The notes: generated from the sequence alone by a model not told the origin. A DNA stretch of 64,000 nt from Candidatus Blastococcus massiliensis AP3 (GCF_000582785.1 NZ_HG931175.1:905268-969267); one strand, 5' to 3'; counted from the stretch's first letter, positions 16,551-25,509 are shown. Made by a program: numbers and translations.

Positions 16551-17804
16551 TCAGCCGCGGCCCTCGACCGGCAGCCAGGTGCGCGCCGCGGAGGCCAGGG
16601 CCGCGACCCCGGTGCTCAGCGTGGGCTCGATGACGGGCGCGAACTGGGCCGAGTGGTTGGACGGCAGCTCCCGGACGACGCGCTGCAGACCCTCGCGGTC
16701 GGTCACCCCGGCGAACGCCGCGGGATCGGCGCCACCGAGCAGCCAGTAGACCAGCGGCACACCGGCCGCGGTGGCGAGCAGGCCGACGTCCTCGCTGCCG
16801 GTGACCTGACCGGGGTCGACGGTGAGCCCCGGGCCGAGGTCGCGGTCGAAGCCGGCCTGGGTACGAGCGCAGGCGTCGGGGTCGTTCACCAGGACCGGGA
16901 AGGACTCCTTGAGGTTCACCTCGGGGTCCTCCGGCGCGCCGGAGGCGGCAGCCTCGGCCCGCACGATCCGCTCGATGGAGGTCATCAGCCGGGTCCGCAC
17001 CTCGGGCTCGTACGACCGCAGGCTCACCCGCAGCTCGGCCCGCTCCGGGATGACGTTGCCGGCGTTGCCGGCGTGCAGCGCGCCGACGGTGACGACGGCG
17101 GACTCGCCCCCTGCGACCTCGCGGGAGACGACGGTCTGCAGCCGCATGACGGTCGCGGCGGCCATGACGACCGGGTCGACCGTGGTCTCCGGTCGCGAGC
17201 CGTGCCCACCGCGGCCGTGCAGCACGATGTGCAGCATGTCGGCGCCGGCGAACGCCGGTCCCTTCCGCAGGCCCAGGAGGCCCGCGGGCAGCGGGCCGAC
17301 GTGCTGGCCGAGCACCACGTCGGGGCGGCCGAAGCGGTCGAAGATGCCGTCGTCGATCATCGACTGCGCGCCGCCGCCCACCTCCTCGGCCGGCTGGAAG
17401 ACCAGCTGCACCGTCCCGCTCCAGGTGTCCCGCTCGGCGGCCAGCGTCGCGGCCGCGCCGAGGAGACAGGTGACGTGCACGTCGTGCCCGCAGGCGTGCA
17501 TGACCGGGGTTTCGGAGCCGTCGGCCGCCGTGCCCTTCGCCGTGCTGGCGTAGGGCAGGCCGGTCTCCTCCTGCACGGGCAGCGCGTCCATGTCGGCGCG
17601 CAGCAGCGCCGTCGGGCCGGCTCCGTTGCGCAGGATGCCCACGACGCCGGTGCGCCCGACCCCGGTGGTCACCTCGTAGCCCAGCGCCTGCAGCTTCTCG
17701 GCGACGATGCCCGCCGTGCGGTGCTCGGCGAACGCCAGTTCCGGGTGTGCGTGCAGGTCCCGGTAGATGTTCTCCAGGTCTGCGAGGACGTCGGCAGGGC
17801 TCAC
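16551..17804 (-). CDS. M20 family amidohydrolase (hippurate hydrolase-like)
   Basis: A 417-residue metal-dependent amidohydrolase. ADMDALPVQEETGLPYAS, HACGHDVHV (metal-binding Cys/His/Asp near residues 103-110), FQPAEE and GRGGHGSRPE (dimerisation domain) are all present, and a closing Asn-His-Ser-Ala segment matches the M20D group. The family cleaves N-acyl or N-aminoacyl amides such as hippurate or IAA conjugates. GTG 17804 is preferred over an upstream ATG because AAGGAG lies just ahead. It is cytoplasmic, with no signal peptide. Confidence 0.87.
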   Translation of the reverse strand: MSPADVLADLENIYRDLHAHPELAFAEHRTAGIVAEKLQALGYEVTTGVGRTGVVGILRNGAGPTALLRADMDALPVQEETGLPYASTAKGTAADGSETPVMHACGHDVHVTCLLGAAATLAAERDTWSGTVQLVFQPAEEVGGGAQSMIDDGIFDRFGRPDVVLGQHVGPLPAGLLGLRKGPAFAGADMLHIVLHGRGGHGSRPETTVDPVVMAAATVMRLQTVVSREVAGGESAVVTVGALHAGNAGNVIPERAELRVSLRSYEPEVRTRLMTSIERIVRAEAAASGAPEDPEVNLKESFPVLVNDPDACARTQAGFDRDLGPGLTVDPGQVTGSEDVGLLATAAGVPLVYWLLGGADPAAFAGVTDREGLQRVVRELPSNHSAQFAPVIEPTLSTGVAALASAARTWLPVEGRG

Positions 17805-17873
17805 GTCGTCGGCTCCTTCGGGTGGTCTGCGGGAGGCGACCGTATCCCGGTCCGTGCGCGTCACCGCCGCCGA

Positions 17874-18965
17874 TCAGCCCCGGACGTCGGCGACGTCCTT
17901 CCCGGCGAGGACGCCGGCGATCCAGTCGACGAGCCGGATGCCGTCCACCTCGGTGTCGTACAGCTCGTCGTCGGACGTGCTCACGTGCTTGTCGCCGGGC
18001 CCCAGCCACCAGGCCAGGTCGACGCCGGCGGCCTCGATGAGCTCGTTGTTGCGCCCGATGAGCTCGGAGAGCGGGGTGTTCTGCTGGCCGATGCGGTCGG
18101 AGAAGTCCCGCTGCACCTCGTCGTCGGCGGTGTTGATGGAGGCCAGCCGGATGCCGGGCACGTGCTCGCTGGTCTGGATGAACAGCCCCGGCAGCGACCA
18201 GGCGCTGAGCGGGTCACCGGCGGCCTCGGGCCAGGCCGGCAGCTGGTCGAAGATCCCCCAGAGGCCACCGATCGCCGAGGTGATGACCTCGTCGGCGGGG
18301 TAGGCGCCCGACGCGTCGGCGAGCACGGTCACCTGGGCCTCGGGGAGCAGGTCGTGGGCGAGGCCGCCGTAGAGCGGCGCGGCGGCCGAGCCGGCGCTCT
18401 GCCCGAGGACGACGACCTCCTCGGCGCCGGGGAACTCCGCGGCCAGCGTCTCGAGCGCCGCGGTCGCGTTGAGCCGGCCCTTGTGCTCGACGACGACGTC
18501 GCCGTAGTCGTGCGTGGCGGTGCCCAGGTGCAGGTCGCCGGTGCAGTACGGCACGTAGACGACGCTGGCGCCGGCGAGCGGGTTCTCGGGGTTGTCCAGG
18601 TCGAGCAGGCCCTCGTCCGCCGCGTTGCGCCCGTACGCCGGCCGGTCGGGGAGGCGGCCCTCGAGGTCGGTGGTGTAAATCGCCTCCTCGCCCGGGGCGC
18701 AGGTCTCGGCGCTGAAGCAGGCACCGCCACCCTCGAGGAAGAGGACCACCCGGTCGGCGTCGCCGCGGTGCAGCCAGTAGTGGAACTCCGATCCGTCACT
18801 GCACTGGCAGTCCTCGGGCGCCTGGACCTTCTCCCAGCTGATCTCCTGGGTGGCACGGGTCCCCGCGGCCGACGTCGGCCCGTCGTCGGACGACTCGCCG
18901 GAGCAGGCGGCCAGGCCGGACACGGTGAGGACGGCGACGAGGGACGGCAGCACGCGACGGAACAT
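17874..18965 (-). CDS. Pectin acetylesterase-family lipoprotein
   Basis: A 363-residue exported esterase. Residues 1-20 form a lipoprotein signal with LAAC (Cys21). The mature protein has FLEGGGACF near the N-terminus, YVPYCTGDLHLG, the nucleophile motif GQSAGS with Ser190, and a late DKHVS that may give the His. This is the PAE/Notum-type serine esterase layout, which removes acyl groups from polysaccharides or proteins. Its start at 18965 is 20 bases downstream of the ATPase stop, so the two could be co-transcribed. Confidence 0.82.
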   Translation of the reverse strand: MFRRVLPSLVAVLTVSGLAACSGESSDDGPTSAAGTRATQEISWEKVQAPEDCQCSDGSEFHYWLHRGDADRVVLFLEGGGACFSAETCAPGEEAIYTTDLEGRLPDRPAYGRNAADEGLLDLDNPENPLAGASVVYVPYCTGDLHLGTATHDYGDVVVEHKGRLNATAALETLAAEFPGAEEVVVLGQSAGSAAAPLYGGLAHDLLPEAQVTVLADASGAYPADEVITSAIGGLWGIFDQLPAWPEAAGDPLSAWSLPGLFIQTSEHVPGIRLASINTADDEVQRDFSDRIGQQNTPLSELIGRNNELIEAAGVDLAWWLGPGDKHVSTSDDELYDTEVDGIRLVDWIAGVLAGKDVADVRG

Positions 18966-18985
18966 GATCGGATCGTAAGGCGCGA

Positions 18986-21211
18986 CTACGCGGCCGAGGT
19001 GACGCTCACCTCCGGCCGGATGTCCAGGCGGCGCAGCAGCTGGGCATTGAGCGCCACCACGACGGTGGACAGCGACATGAGCAGCGCGCCGACCTCCATG
19101 GGCAGGACGAACCCGACGGGGGCGAGGACTCCGGCGGCGAGGGGGACGGCGAACAGGTTGTACCCGGCCGCCCACCACAGGTTCTGCGTCATCTTGCGGT
19201 AGCCGGCCCGGGACAGCCGGCGGACCGAGAGCACCGACCGCGGGTCGTCGGAGGCGAGGATGACGCCGGCCGAGGCGATGGCGACGTCGGTGCCTGCCCC
19301 GATGGCGATCCCCACGTCCGCCTGCGCGAGCGCGGGTGCGTCGTTGACGCCGTCCCCGACCATCGCCACCGACCGCCCCTGGCGCTGCAGTTCGCCGACC
19401 TTCTCGCTCTTGTGCTCCGGCCGCACGCCCGCGAAGACGTGGTCGATGCCGAGGTCGGCGGCGACCGCGCGGGCCACCGGCTCGGCGTCCCCGGTGATCA
19501 TCACGACGTCGACGCTGGAGGCGTGCAGGCTCTCGACCGCCTCCCGGGACTCCTGCCGGATCTCGTCGGCCAGCGCCAGCGCGCCGACGACCTGCCCGTC
19601 GACCAGGACGTGCAGCACGGTCGCCCCGCCCTCCGCCCACGGTTGCGCGACGGGGAGCGGCTGCAGGTCGTGCTCGGTCAGCAGGTGCGGTCCACCGACG
19701 GAGACGGTGCGCCCGTCGACGGTGGCGGTCACCCCGACCGCGGCCGACGCCCGGAAGCCCGTGGCCGGCCGGAGGGTCAGCTGCCGGTGCTGCGCCGCCG
19801 CCACGATCGCCCGCGCGAGCGGGTGCTCGCTGTCGGCCTCAGCGGAGGCTGCCAGCGCGAGGACGTCGTCCTCGGACGCCCCGGTGGCGGCGACGTGCTC
19901 GACGGCGGGTGCGCCCTTGGTCAGGGTGCCGGTCTTGTCGAACAGCACTGTGTCGATGGTCCGCATCCGCTCCAGGGCGGCGCGGTCCTTGATGAGGACG
20001 CCGCCTCTCGCCGCGCGCTCGGTGGAGATGGCGACGACGAGGGGGATGGCCAGCCCCAGCGCGTGCGGACAGGCGATGACCAGGACGGTGATGACCCGCA
20101 CGAGTGCGTCCTCGGGCGCGCCCACGACCGACCAGACGACAGCGGTGACCGCCGCTGCCACGAGGGCGTACCAGAACAGCCAGCCCGCCGCCTTGTCCGC
20201 CAGCAGTTGTGCGCGGGTCGAGGAGGACTGCGCCTCGGACACGAGCCGCTGGATGCCGGCCAGTGCGGTGTCGTCGCCGACCGCGGTGACCTGTACCCGG
20301 ATCGCCGTGTCCGTGGCGACCGTCCCCGCGACGACTGCGTCCCCGGGGCCGCGGCGGACCGGCCGGGACTCCCCGGTGATCATCGACTCGTCGACGTCGG
20401 CGGCGCCCTCGATCACCTCGCCGTCGGCGGGCACCCGCCCGCCCGGGCGCACGACGACCACGTCGCCGGACGCCAGCTCGGACGGGGCGACCGTCACGAC
20501 GTCGTCTCCGACCACCTTCTCCGCCTCGTCGGGCAGGAGCGCGGCCAGCGAGTCCAGCGCCGACGACGTCTGAGCCAGCGAGCGCATCTCCAGCCAGTGG
20601 CCGAGCAGCATGATGACCACCAGCAGGGCGAGCTCCCACCAGAAGTCCAGCTCGTGGGAGAGGACACCCAGGCTGGCGCCCCAGGACGCGACGAAGGCCA
20701 CCGTGATGGCCATGCCGATGAGCAGCATCATCCCGGGCTGCCGGGACCGGATCTCCCCCACCGCGCCGGTGAGGAACGGCCGGCCGCCCCAGAGGTAGAT
20801 CACCGTGCCGAGCAGCGGAGCGACCCAGTCCACGCCCGGGACGTCGGGCAGCTCGTAGCCGACGATCGAGGCGAACATGTCGCTGAGCAGGACGGTCGGC
20901 ACCGCCAGGGCCAGCATGATCCAGAACAGCCGCCGGAACATGGCGACGTGATCGCCATGACCGCCATGACCGCCATGACCGCCATGGCCTCCGTGGCCGC
21001 CCCCGTGCTCTTCGCCGCCGCCACCGTCGTGGCCACCGGGCTCGTGGTGACCGCCCGCCGCGGCCGTCAGCGGGTCCTCGACCCGTGGAGCGCCGTCGGC
21101 ACGGACGTTTGGGACGCCCTGCCCGTGGGTTGCCCCGTGCTCATCGGCCCGCCCGGCCGTCTCGCCGGTTCCGGGCTGCGGCTGACCGGAGCGGTGCGTG
21201 TGGTGCCTCAT
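18986..21211 (-). CDS. copB: CopB-type heavy-metal P-type ATPase
   Basis: A 741-residue P1B ATPase. In place of cysteine-type metal-binding domains, the N-terminus has a His/Gly-rich tract (HGG repeats ending in HGDH) before the first helix. TGES, the ion-site CPH (381-383), the phosphorylation site DKTGTLT (Asp425), the SEHPLA HP loop and GDGVND are all present. CPH instead of CPC places it in the CopB class (copper or silver export). ATG 21211 has GAGG nine bases ahead. A CsoR-like palindrome lies 56 bases upstream. Confidence 0.9.
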   Translation of the reverse strand: MRHHTHRSGQPQPGTGETAGRADEHGATHGQGVPNVRADGAPRVEDPLTAAAGGHHEPGGHDGGGGEEHGGGHGGHGGHGGHGGHGDHVAMFRRLFWIMLALAVPTVLLSDMFASIVGYELPDVPGVDWVAPLLGTVIYLWGGRPFLTGAVGEIRSRQPGMMLLIGMAITVAFVASWGASLGVLSHELDFWWELALLVVIMLLGHWLEMRSLAQTSSALDSLAALLPDEAEKVVGDDVVTVAPSELASGDVVVVRPGGRVPADGEVIEGAADVDESMITGESRPVRRGPGDAVVAGTVATDTAIRVQVTAVGDDTALAGIQRLVSEAQSSSTRAQLLADKAAGWLFWYALVAAAVTAVVWSVVGAPEDALVRVITVLVIACPHALGLAIPLVVAISTERAARGGVLIKDRAALERMRTIDTVLFDKTGTLTKGAPAVEHVAATGASEDDVLALAASAEADSEHPLARAIVAAAQHRQLTLRPATGFRASAAVGVTATVDGRTVSVGGPHLLTEHDLQPLPVAQPWAEGGATVLHVLVDGQVVGALALADEIRQESREAVESLHASSVDVVMITGDAEPVARAVAADLGIDHVFAGVRPEHKSEKVGELQRQGRSVAMVGDGVNDAPALAQADVGIAIGAGTDVAIASAGVILASDDPRSVLSVRRLSRAGYRKMTQNLWWAAGYNLFAVPLAAGVLAPVGFVLPMEVGALLMSLSTVVVALNAQLLRRLDIRPEVSVTSAA
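20949..20996. repeat. In-gene tandem repeat encoding HGG units
   Basis: Tandem nine-base units (complement of catgaccgc) within the ATPase N-terminus, coding for His-Gly-Gly repeats that probably bind metal. Copy number is likely variable between strains. Confidence 0.75.
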
Positions 21212-21266
21212 CGGTGTCGACCTCGATTCCTGGAGGCGCTCCGTCCTCGCCTCACGCCAGAGGACA

Positions 21267-21283
21267 ATACCCCCCTGGGGTAC
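21267..21283 (-). promoter_or_regulatory. CsoR-like operator upstream of the copper ATPase
   Basis: ATACCCCCCTGGGGTAC is a near-perfect palindrome with a central G/C tract, the pattern bound by actinobacterial CsoR copper sensors. It lies 56 bases before the ATPase ATG on the minus strand and 73 bases before the divergent gene at 21356. No csoR gene is in the window. Confidence 0.65.
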
Positions 21284-21355
21284 CAATCGCGCTAGTGGAG
21301 ACTTCTCCCCCGGTAGCTGGGCCGCCGGTCACCGGCGCTTCGCTACGGTCCGGAC

Positions 21356-23131
21356 ATGAGCGACCGTCCCCCGATCCGCATCGGGAACTTCTCCGGCTAC
21401 CTGGGTGACCGGTTCACCGCCATCGAGGAGGCGCTCGCCGGGGACCCGGTCGACGTCCTGATGGGCGACTACCTCGCCGAGGTGACGCTCGCCGGGCTGG
21501 CCACGAGCTACCGGCAGAACCCGGAGCGCGGTGGTTACGTCGCCTACTTCCTCCGCCAGCTGGCTCCGCACCTGCCGGTGATCGCCCAGCGCGGGATCAA
21601 GGTGGTCAGCAACGCCGGCGGCTTCGACCCGGCCGGGATGGCCGCGGCGGTGCGCCGGCTGGTCGACGAGGCCGGACTGTCCCTGCGGGTGGCGCACGTC
21701 GAGGGCGACAACCTCGTGGACCGGCTCGCCGAGTTCCACGCCGAGGGCCTGGCGCTGGAGAACCTGGACACCGACGCGCCGCTCAAGGACTGGGGCGTGG
21801 AGCCGATCGCGGCGAACGCGTACCTGGGCGGTTTCGGCATCGCCGAGGCGCTGGGCGCCGGCGCGGACATCGTGATCACCGGCCGGGTCACCGACGCCTC
21901 GCTGACGGTGGGGCCGGCCGCCTGGTGGCACGGGTGGACGCCGGACGACTGGGACGCCCTCGCCGGCGCCGTGACCGCGGGCCACATCATCGAGTGCGGC
22001 GCGCACGCCACCGGCGGCAACTTCTCCGGGTTCCGCACCGTGCCCGGGATGGCGCGGCCCGGCTTCCCGATCGCCGAGATCGCGGCCGATGGCAGCAGCG
22101 TGATCACCAAGCACGCCCGCGACGGCGGGATGGTCACGGTCGACACGGTGACCGCGCAGCTGGTCTACGAGATCCAGGGGCCGCGCTACCTCAATCCGGA
22201 CGCCACGGTGCACCTGGAGACGGTGCAGCTGAGCCAGGTCGGCCCGGACCGGGTGGCGATCGGCCCGGTGGCCGGGTCTCCCCCGCCGGCCACCGCGAAG
22301 GTCGCCGTCTTCGCGCCGATCGGCTTCGAGATCTCCACGATGCTGTTCTGCACCTCGCCGGACGTCGAGGAGAAGGTCGCGCTGCTGCGCGAGCAGCTGG
22401 GCCTGGTCCTGGACAGCGTGGTCGACGAGCTGGTGGTGACTGCGCTGGGGACGGCGGCGCCGGACCCGGGCACGCAGTGGGAGGCGACGGTGCCGATCCG
22501 GGTGATCGCCACGGCCCGGGAGCGCGAGCAGCTGCGCGCCTTCCCGCAGGCCGTGGGCAGCCTCTACCTGCAGGGCTTCCCGGGGTTCCACCACGACGGG
22601 CACGCGCAGGCCGCGCGCGAGCCGTGGCCGCGCATCGACTACTGGCCGGCGCTGCTGCCCACCGAGGTGCTGGTCCACCGGGCGGTCCTGGACGACGGCA
22701 CGGTGATCGACGCGCCGACGCCCTCGCGGACGGCCACGGACGACGAGGTGCGGCAGCCCACGCACCCGGAGCCCTCCCCCGCCGCTCCGGGCACCGCCGG
22801 TCGCCGGGTGATGCTCGGCGAGCTGGCCCACGCGCGGGCGGGTGACAAGGGCGGCAACTGCAACGTCGGCCTGTGGGTGAGCGACCCGGCGCTGTGGGAG
22901 TGGCTTCGGACGACCCTGACCAGCGACGGCCTGCGAGCCCTGATGCCGGAGGCTGCGGACCTGACGCTGCGGCGGCACGAGTTCCCGCACCTGCGGGCGG
23001 TGCACTTCGTGCTCGAGGGCCTGCTGGGCACCGGCGGCTCGTCGAACCTGCGGGTCGACCAGATCGGCAAGTCGGTCGGTGAGTTCCTGCGCTCGAAGTG
23101 CGTGACCGTGCCAGAGGACCTGCCCGGCTGA
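21356..23131 (+). CDS. Acyclic terpene utilisation AtuA family protein (DUF1446)
   Basis: A 591-residue protein. The N-terminal part IRIGNFSGYLGDRFTAIEEAL and VDVLMGDYLAEVTL with KVVSNAGGFDP is characteristic of DUF1446/AtuA proteins. From about residue 480 a second domain begins (ELAHARAGDKGGNCNVGLWV), the AtuA-like ferredoxin-fold tail that in other species is a separate protein. AtuA is encoded in acyclic-terpene (citronellate/geranoyl-CoA) catabolic operons; its reaction is unproven. A TACGGT box at 21344-21349 suggests a leaderless transcript. No carboxylase partner is nearby, so a terpene role is not established here. Confidence 0.85.
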   Translation: MSDRPPIRIGNFSGYLGDRFTAIEEALAGDPVDVLMGDYLAEVTLAGLATSYRQNPERGGYVAYFLRQLAPHLPVIAQRGIKVVSNAGGFDPAGMAAAVRRLVDEAGLSLRVAHVEGDNLVDRLAEFHAEGLALENLDTDAPLKDWGVEPIAANAYLGGFGIAEALGAGADIVITGRVTDASLTVGPAAWWHGWTPDDWDALAGAVTAGHIIECGAHATGGNFSGFRTVPGMARPGFPIAEIAADGSSVITKHARDGGMVTVDTVTAQLVYEIQGPRYLNPDATVHLETVQLSQVGPDRVAIGPVAGSPPPATAKVAVFAPIGFEISTMLFCTSPDVEEKVALLREQLGLVLDSVVDELVVTALGTAAPDPGTQWEATVPIRVIATAREREQLRAFPQAVGSLYLQGFPGFHHDGHAQAAREPWPRIDYWPALLPTEVLVHRAVLDDGTVIDAPTPSRTATDDEVRQPTHPEPSPAAPGTAGRRVMLGELAHARAGDKGGNCNVGLWVSDPALWEWLRTTLTSDGLRALMPEAADLTLRRHEFPHLRAVHFVLEGLLGTGGSSNLRVDQIGKSVGEFLRSKCVTVPEDLPG

Positions 23132-23143
23132 GCCCGGCCCCCA

Positions 23144-23169
23144 TCGGCCCGACCGCCCGGTCGGGCCGA
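23144..23169. terminator. Hairpin terminator
   Basis: Arms TCGGCCCGACCG and the exact complement, separated by CC, lie 13 bases after the AtuA-like stop and before the next gene at 23196. It could end or weaken read-through into the oxidoreductase gene. Confidence 0.7.
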
Positions 23170-23195
23170 CCGTCTCGACATCCAGGAGCACCCGC

Positions 23196-24173
23196 ATGAA
23201 GGCAGCCGTCTACCACCGCAACGGTCCCCCCGAGGTCCTCCAGTACGAGGAGGTCCCCGATCCGGAGCTCGCGCCCGGAGGCGTCCTCATCCAGGTCGAG
23301 GCCGTGTCGATCGAGGGCGGGGACACGCTCAACCGGCTCGCCGGCCCGCTGTTGTCCGACCCGCACATCGTCGGCTACCAGGCCGCCGGGACGATCGTCG
23401 CCGTCGCCGACGACGTGACCGACCGCGCCGTCGGGGATCGGGTGGTCGCGACCAGCAGCCACGGTTCGCACGCCGAGCTCTTCGCCGTCTCCGCGCGGAC
23501 CACGTGGAAGGTCCCCGAGGGCGCCGACATCGCGGCGGCCGCCTGCGTACCGGTCGCCTTCGGCACCGCGCACGACTGCCTCTTCGAGTTCGGTCGGCTG
23601 CAGGAGGGCGAGACCGTCCTCGTCCAGGCCGGCGCCGGTGGCGTCGGCGTGGCCGCGATCCAGCTGGCCAAGCGGGCCGGCGCCACCGTGATCGCGACCG
23701 CCTCGTCCCTCGCCCGGCTCGAGCCGCTCGCCGAGCTCGGCCTGGACCACGCCGTCGACTACTCGACGAGCGGCTGGGTCGAGGAGGTGCGGGCCCTCAC
23801 CGACGGGGGACGCGGGGTGAACGTCGTCGTCGACTCGGTCGGCGGCGCGACCCTCCAGAAGTCCGTCGCCTGCCTGCGTCGCCGGGGCCGCGCCATCACC
23901 GTCGGGAACGCCGGGCGGGACTTCTCGCCGTTCAACGCCGGTGTCCTGGGCATGCAGAACCAGTCGCTCACCGGCGTCTACCTGGGCGGCGAGATCACCA
24001 CGCCGCGCGTCCAGGGGATGGTCCAGGGCCTGGTGGACGACGTCGCTGCCGGGCGACTGACCGTTCTCGTCGACCGCACGTTCCCGCTCGCCGAGGCAGC
24101 CGCCGCGCACGAGTACATCGAGAGCCGGCAGGCGGTGGGACGGGTCGTCCTCACCCCCCGCCCACTCCCATGA
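23196..24173 (+). CDS. Zinc-type/quinone oxidoreductase-like MDR protein
   Basis: A 325-residue medium-chain dehydrogenase. The GroES-like part spans residues 1-120 (PGGVLIQVEAVSIEGGD), and the Rossmann part contains AGAGGVGVAAIQLAKRAGA near residue 147. The usual zinc ligands are absent, placing it with NADPH:quinone oxidoreductases and enoyl reductases. It starts at ATG 23196 after a CAGGAG site. It follows the AtuA-like gene on the same strand with a hairpin between. Confidence 0.85.
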   Translation: MKAAVYHRNGPPEVLQYEEVPDPELAPGGVLIQVEAVSIEGGDTLNRLAGPLLSDPHIVGYQAAGTIVAVADDVTDRAVGDRVVATSSHGSHAELFAVSARTTWKVPEGADIAAAACVPVAFGTAHDCLFEFGRLQEGETVLVQAGAGGVGVAAIQLAKRAGATVIATASSLARLEPLAELGLDHAVDYSTSGWVEEVRALTDGGRGVNVVVDSVGGATLQKSVACLRRRGRAITVGNAGRDFSPFNAGVLGMQNQSLTGVYLGGEITTPRVQGMVQGLVDDVAAGRLTVLVDRTFPLAEAAAAHEYIESRQAVGRVVLTPRPLP

Positions 24174-24189
24174 GCCGCGCACTGGGTGA

Positions 24190-24229
24190 GAGCCGCTCGG
24201 CCGACTCGGAGTTGCCGACAGAGCGGCTC
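24190..24229 (+). terminator. Possible hairpin terminator
   Basis: GAGCCGCTC (24190-24198) and GAGCGGCTC (24221-24229) pair across a 22-base loop, 17 bases after the oxidoreductase stop. The long loop makes this weaker than the other hairpins. Confidence 0.45.
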
Positions 24230-24238
24230 GTATCGCTA

Positions 24239-24258
24239 TCATCGTCGAATGACGATGA
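24239..24258. promoter_or_regulatory. Perfect inverted repeat, candidate repressor operator
   Basis: TCATCGTC-GAAT-GACGATGA is an exact 8-4-8 inverted repeat. It overlaps a TATCAT-like -10 (TATCGCTATCAT) and the start of a nine-codon ORF, just ahead of the ICMT-like gene at 24275. Position and symmetry suit an ArsR/SmtB-type or TetR-type operator, but the regulator is not in the vicinity. Confidence 0.55.
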
Positions 24259-24278
24259 ATCAGGCGGGTGACTCATGA
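24249..24278 (+). CDS. Nine-codon leader ORF, speculative
   Basis: ATG 24249 opens a 9-residue ORF (MTMNQAGDS) whose TGA overlaps the ATG of the next gene as ATGA. Its start lies inside the inverted repeat and about 5 bases from the -10-like box, so it could be translated from a leaderless message and couple translation to the methyltransferase-like gene. It could equally be the remnant of a lost regulator start. Confidence 0.3.
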   Translation: MTMNQAGDS

Positions 24279-24898
24279 CCGGGGCCGCACTGGCGCTCTA
24301 TGTGCTCGCCCTGGTCGTGCTGTTCGGCGTCCGGTCCTGGGTGCAGCGCCGGCGGACCGGACACACGGGTTTCCACGGCATCTCCGGCACGCCGGCCGAC
24401 GCCGGCTGGTGGGGCGGGGTCCTGTTCGTCGCCGCCGTCGTGCTGGGCCTGGCCGGTCCGCTGCTCGCCGTCATCGACGTGGTGCCCGCGGACCCGCCGC
24501 CGGCGCTGCAGGTCGTGGGGCTGGTGGTGGCACTCCTCGGGTTCGCCGCGACGCTGGCCGCACAGACGGGCATGGGCGCCTCGTGGCGGATCGGCGTCGA
24601 CCCGGGTGAGCGCACGGAGCTGGTCACCAGCGGGGTGTTCGCGCACGTGCGGAACCCGATCTTCATCGCCATGACGATCGCTCAGCTGGGCGTCCTGCTC
24701 ATGGTCCCGACCTGGGTCAGTGCCGCGGCGCTGATCGCCCTCGTCGTCGCCGTCCAGCTGCAGGTGCGGGCCGTCGAGGAGCCGTACCTGCGCAGCGTGC
24801 ACGGTCCGACCTACGACACCTACGCCGCGCGGGCCGGCCGCTTCGTGCCCGGCATCGGTCGCCTGGACGGCACGATCCGACTGACCGGGGCCGCCTGA
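24275..24898 (+). CDS. Isoprenylcysteine carboxylmethyltransferase-family membrane protein
   Basis: A 207-residue membrane protein with about five hydrophobic helices. The C-terminal signature SGVFAHVRNPIFIAM and EEPYLRSVHGPTYDTYAARAGRFVPG is typical of the ICMT/PEMT family, where the Arg-Asn-Pro and Glu-Glu segments bind SAM. Bacterial members methylate small or lipid substrates, or have unknown roles. The gene is preceded by an exact inverted repeat and a nine-codon ORF, so it is likely regulated by a repressor. Confidence 0.8.
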   Translation: MTGAALALYVLALVVLFGVRSWVQRRRTGHTGFHGISGTPADAGWWGGVLFVAAVVLGLAGPLLAVIDVVPADPPPALQVVGLVVALLGFAATLAAQTGMGASWRIGVDPGERTELVTSGVFAHVRNPIFIAMTIAQLGVLLMVPTWVSAAALIALVVAVQLQVRAVEEPYLRSVHGPTYDTYAARAGRFVPGIGRLDGTIRLTGAA

Positions 24899-24945
24899 CC
24901 GGCTGGATCCCCGGCGTCCCGGGCGTGCAGATCAGGAGCGGACAC

Positions 24946-25509
24946 TCAGCGCCTGGTCTCGTACCTGGTCAGGATCACGCCGTCGGGGAACGTCCGGGTC
25001 TCCACCAGAGCAAGGTTGACCCAGTTGTCCAGGGCCGTGAAGAACGGCGCGCCGCCGCCCAGCAGGACCGGGTGGGTGACGACCGTGTACTCGTCGATCA
25101 ACCCGGCCCGCATGGCCGCCCCGGCGAGGGTGGCGCCGGCGACGTCCATGGGACCGCCGTCGTCGGCCTTGAGCCGCGCGATCTCGGGAACCGCGTCGCC
25201 GGTGACCAGGCGGGCGTTCCAGTCGACCGCGCTGATCGTGGAGGAGAAGACCACTTTCGGCATGTCCCGCCAGCGGCGGGCGTACTCGATGTGCGCCGGC
25301 GTGGCGCCGGGCTGCTGGTCGGCGGTCGGCCAGGCGGCACTCATGCCCTCCCACAGCCGGCGTCCGTACAGCGCCAGCCCGGTCGCCCCGACCCGGTCGG
25401 ACCAGAACTGGAACAGCTCGTCGCTCGGCGAGCTCCAGCCGAGGTCGTCGCCGGGCGCGGCGATGTAGCCGTCCAGGCTCAGGTTCATGCCGTAGGTCAG
25501 TTTCCGCAT
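24946..25509 (-). CDS. Dihydrofolate reductase/RibD C-terminal family protein
   Basis: A 187-residue protein of the DHFR-like RibD-C fold (MRKLTYGMNLSLDGYIAAPGDDLGW, KVVFSSTISAV, DVAGATLAGAAMRAGLIDEYTVVTHPVLLGGG). Actinobacteria hold many paralogues annotated as dihydrofolate reductase family; most probably reduce other small molecules with NADPH. It is a single-gene unit, convergent with the ICMT-like gene. It is not a housekeeping folA by context. Confidence 0.83.
   Translation of the reverse strand: MRKLTYGMNLSLDGYIAAPGDDLGWSSPSDELFQFWSDRVGATGLALYGRRLWEGMSAAWPTADQQPGATPAHIEYARRWRDMPKVVFSSTISAVDWNARLVTGDAVPEIARLKADDGGPMDVAGATLAGAAMRAGLIDEYTVVTHPVLLGGGAPFFTALDNWVNLALVETRTFPDGVILTRYETRR

Noticed and set aside
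16653..19202. Long plus-strand frame across the M20 and esterase genes
   Set aside because: It crosses two well-supported minus-strand genes and has no recognisable domain.
20949..20996. Short regularly spaced repeat resembling a CRISPR array
   Set aside because: The nine-base units are in frame in the ATPase gene and encode HGG repeats; there are no spacers.
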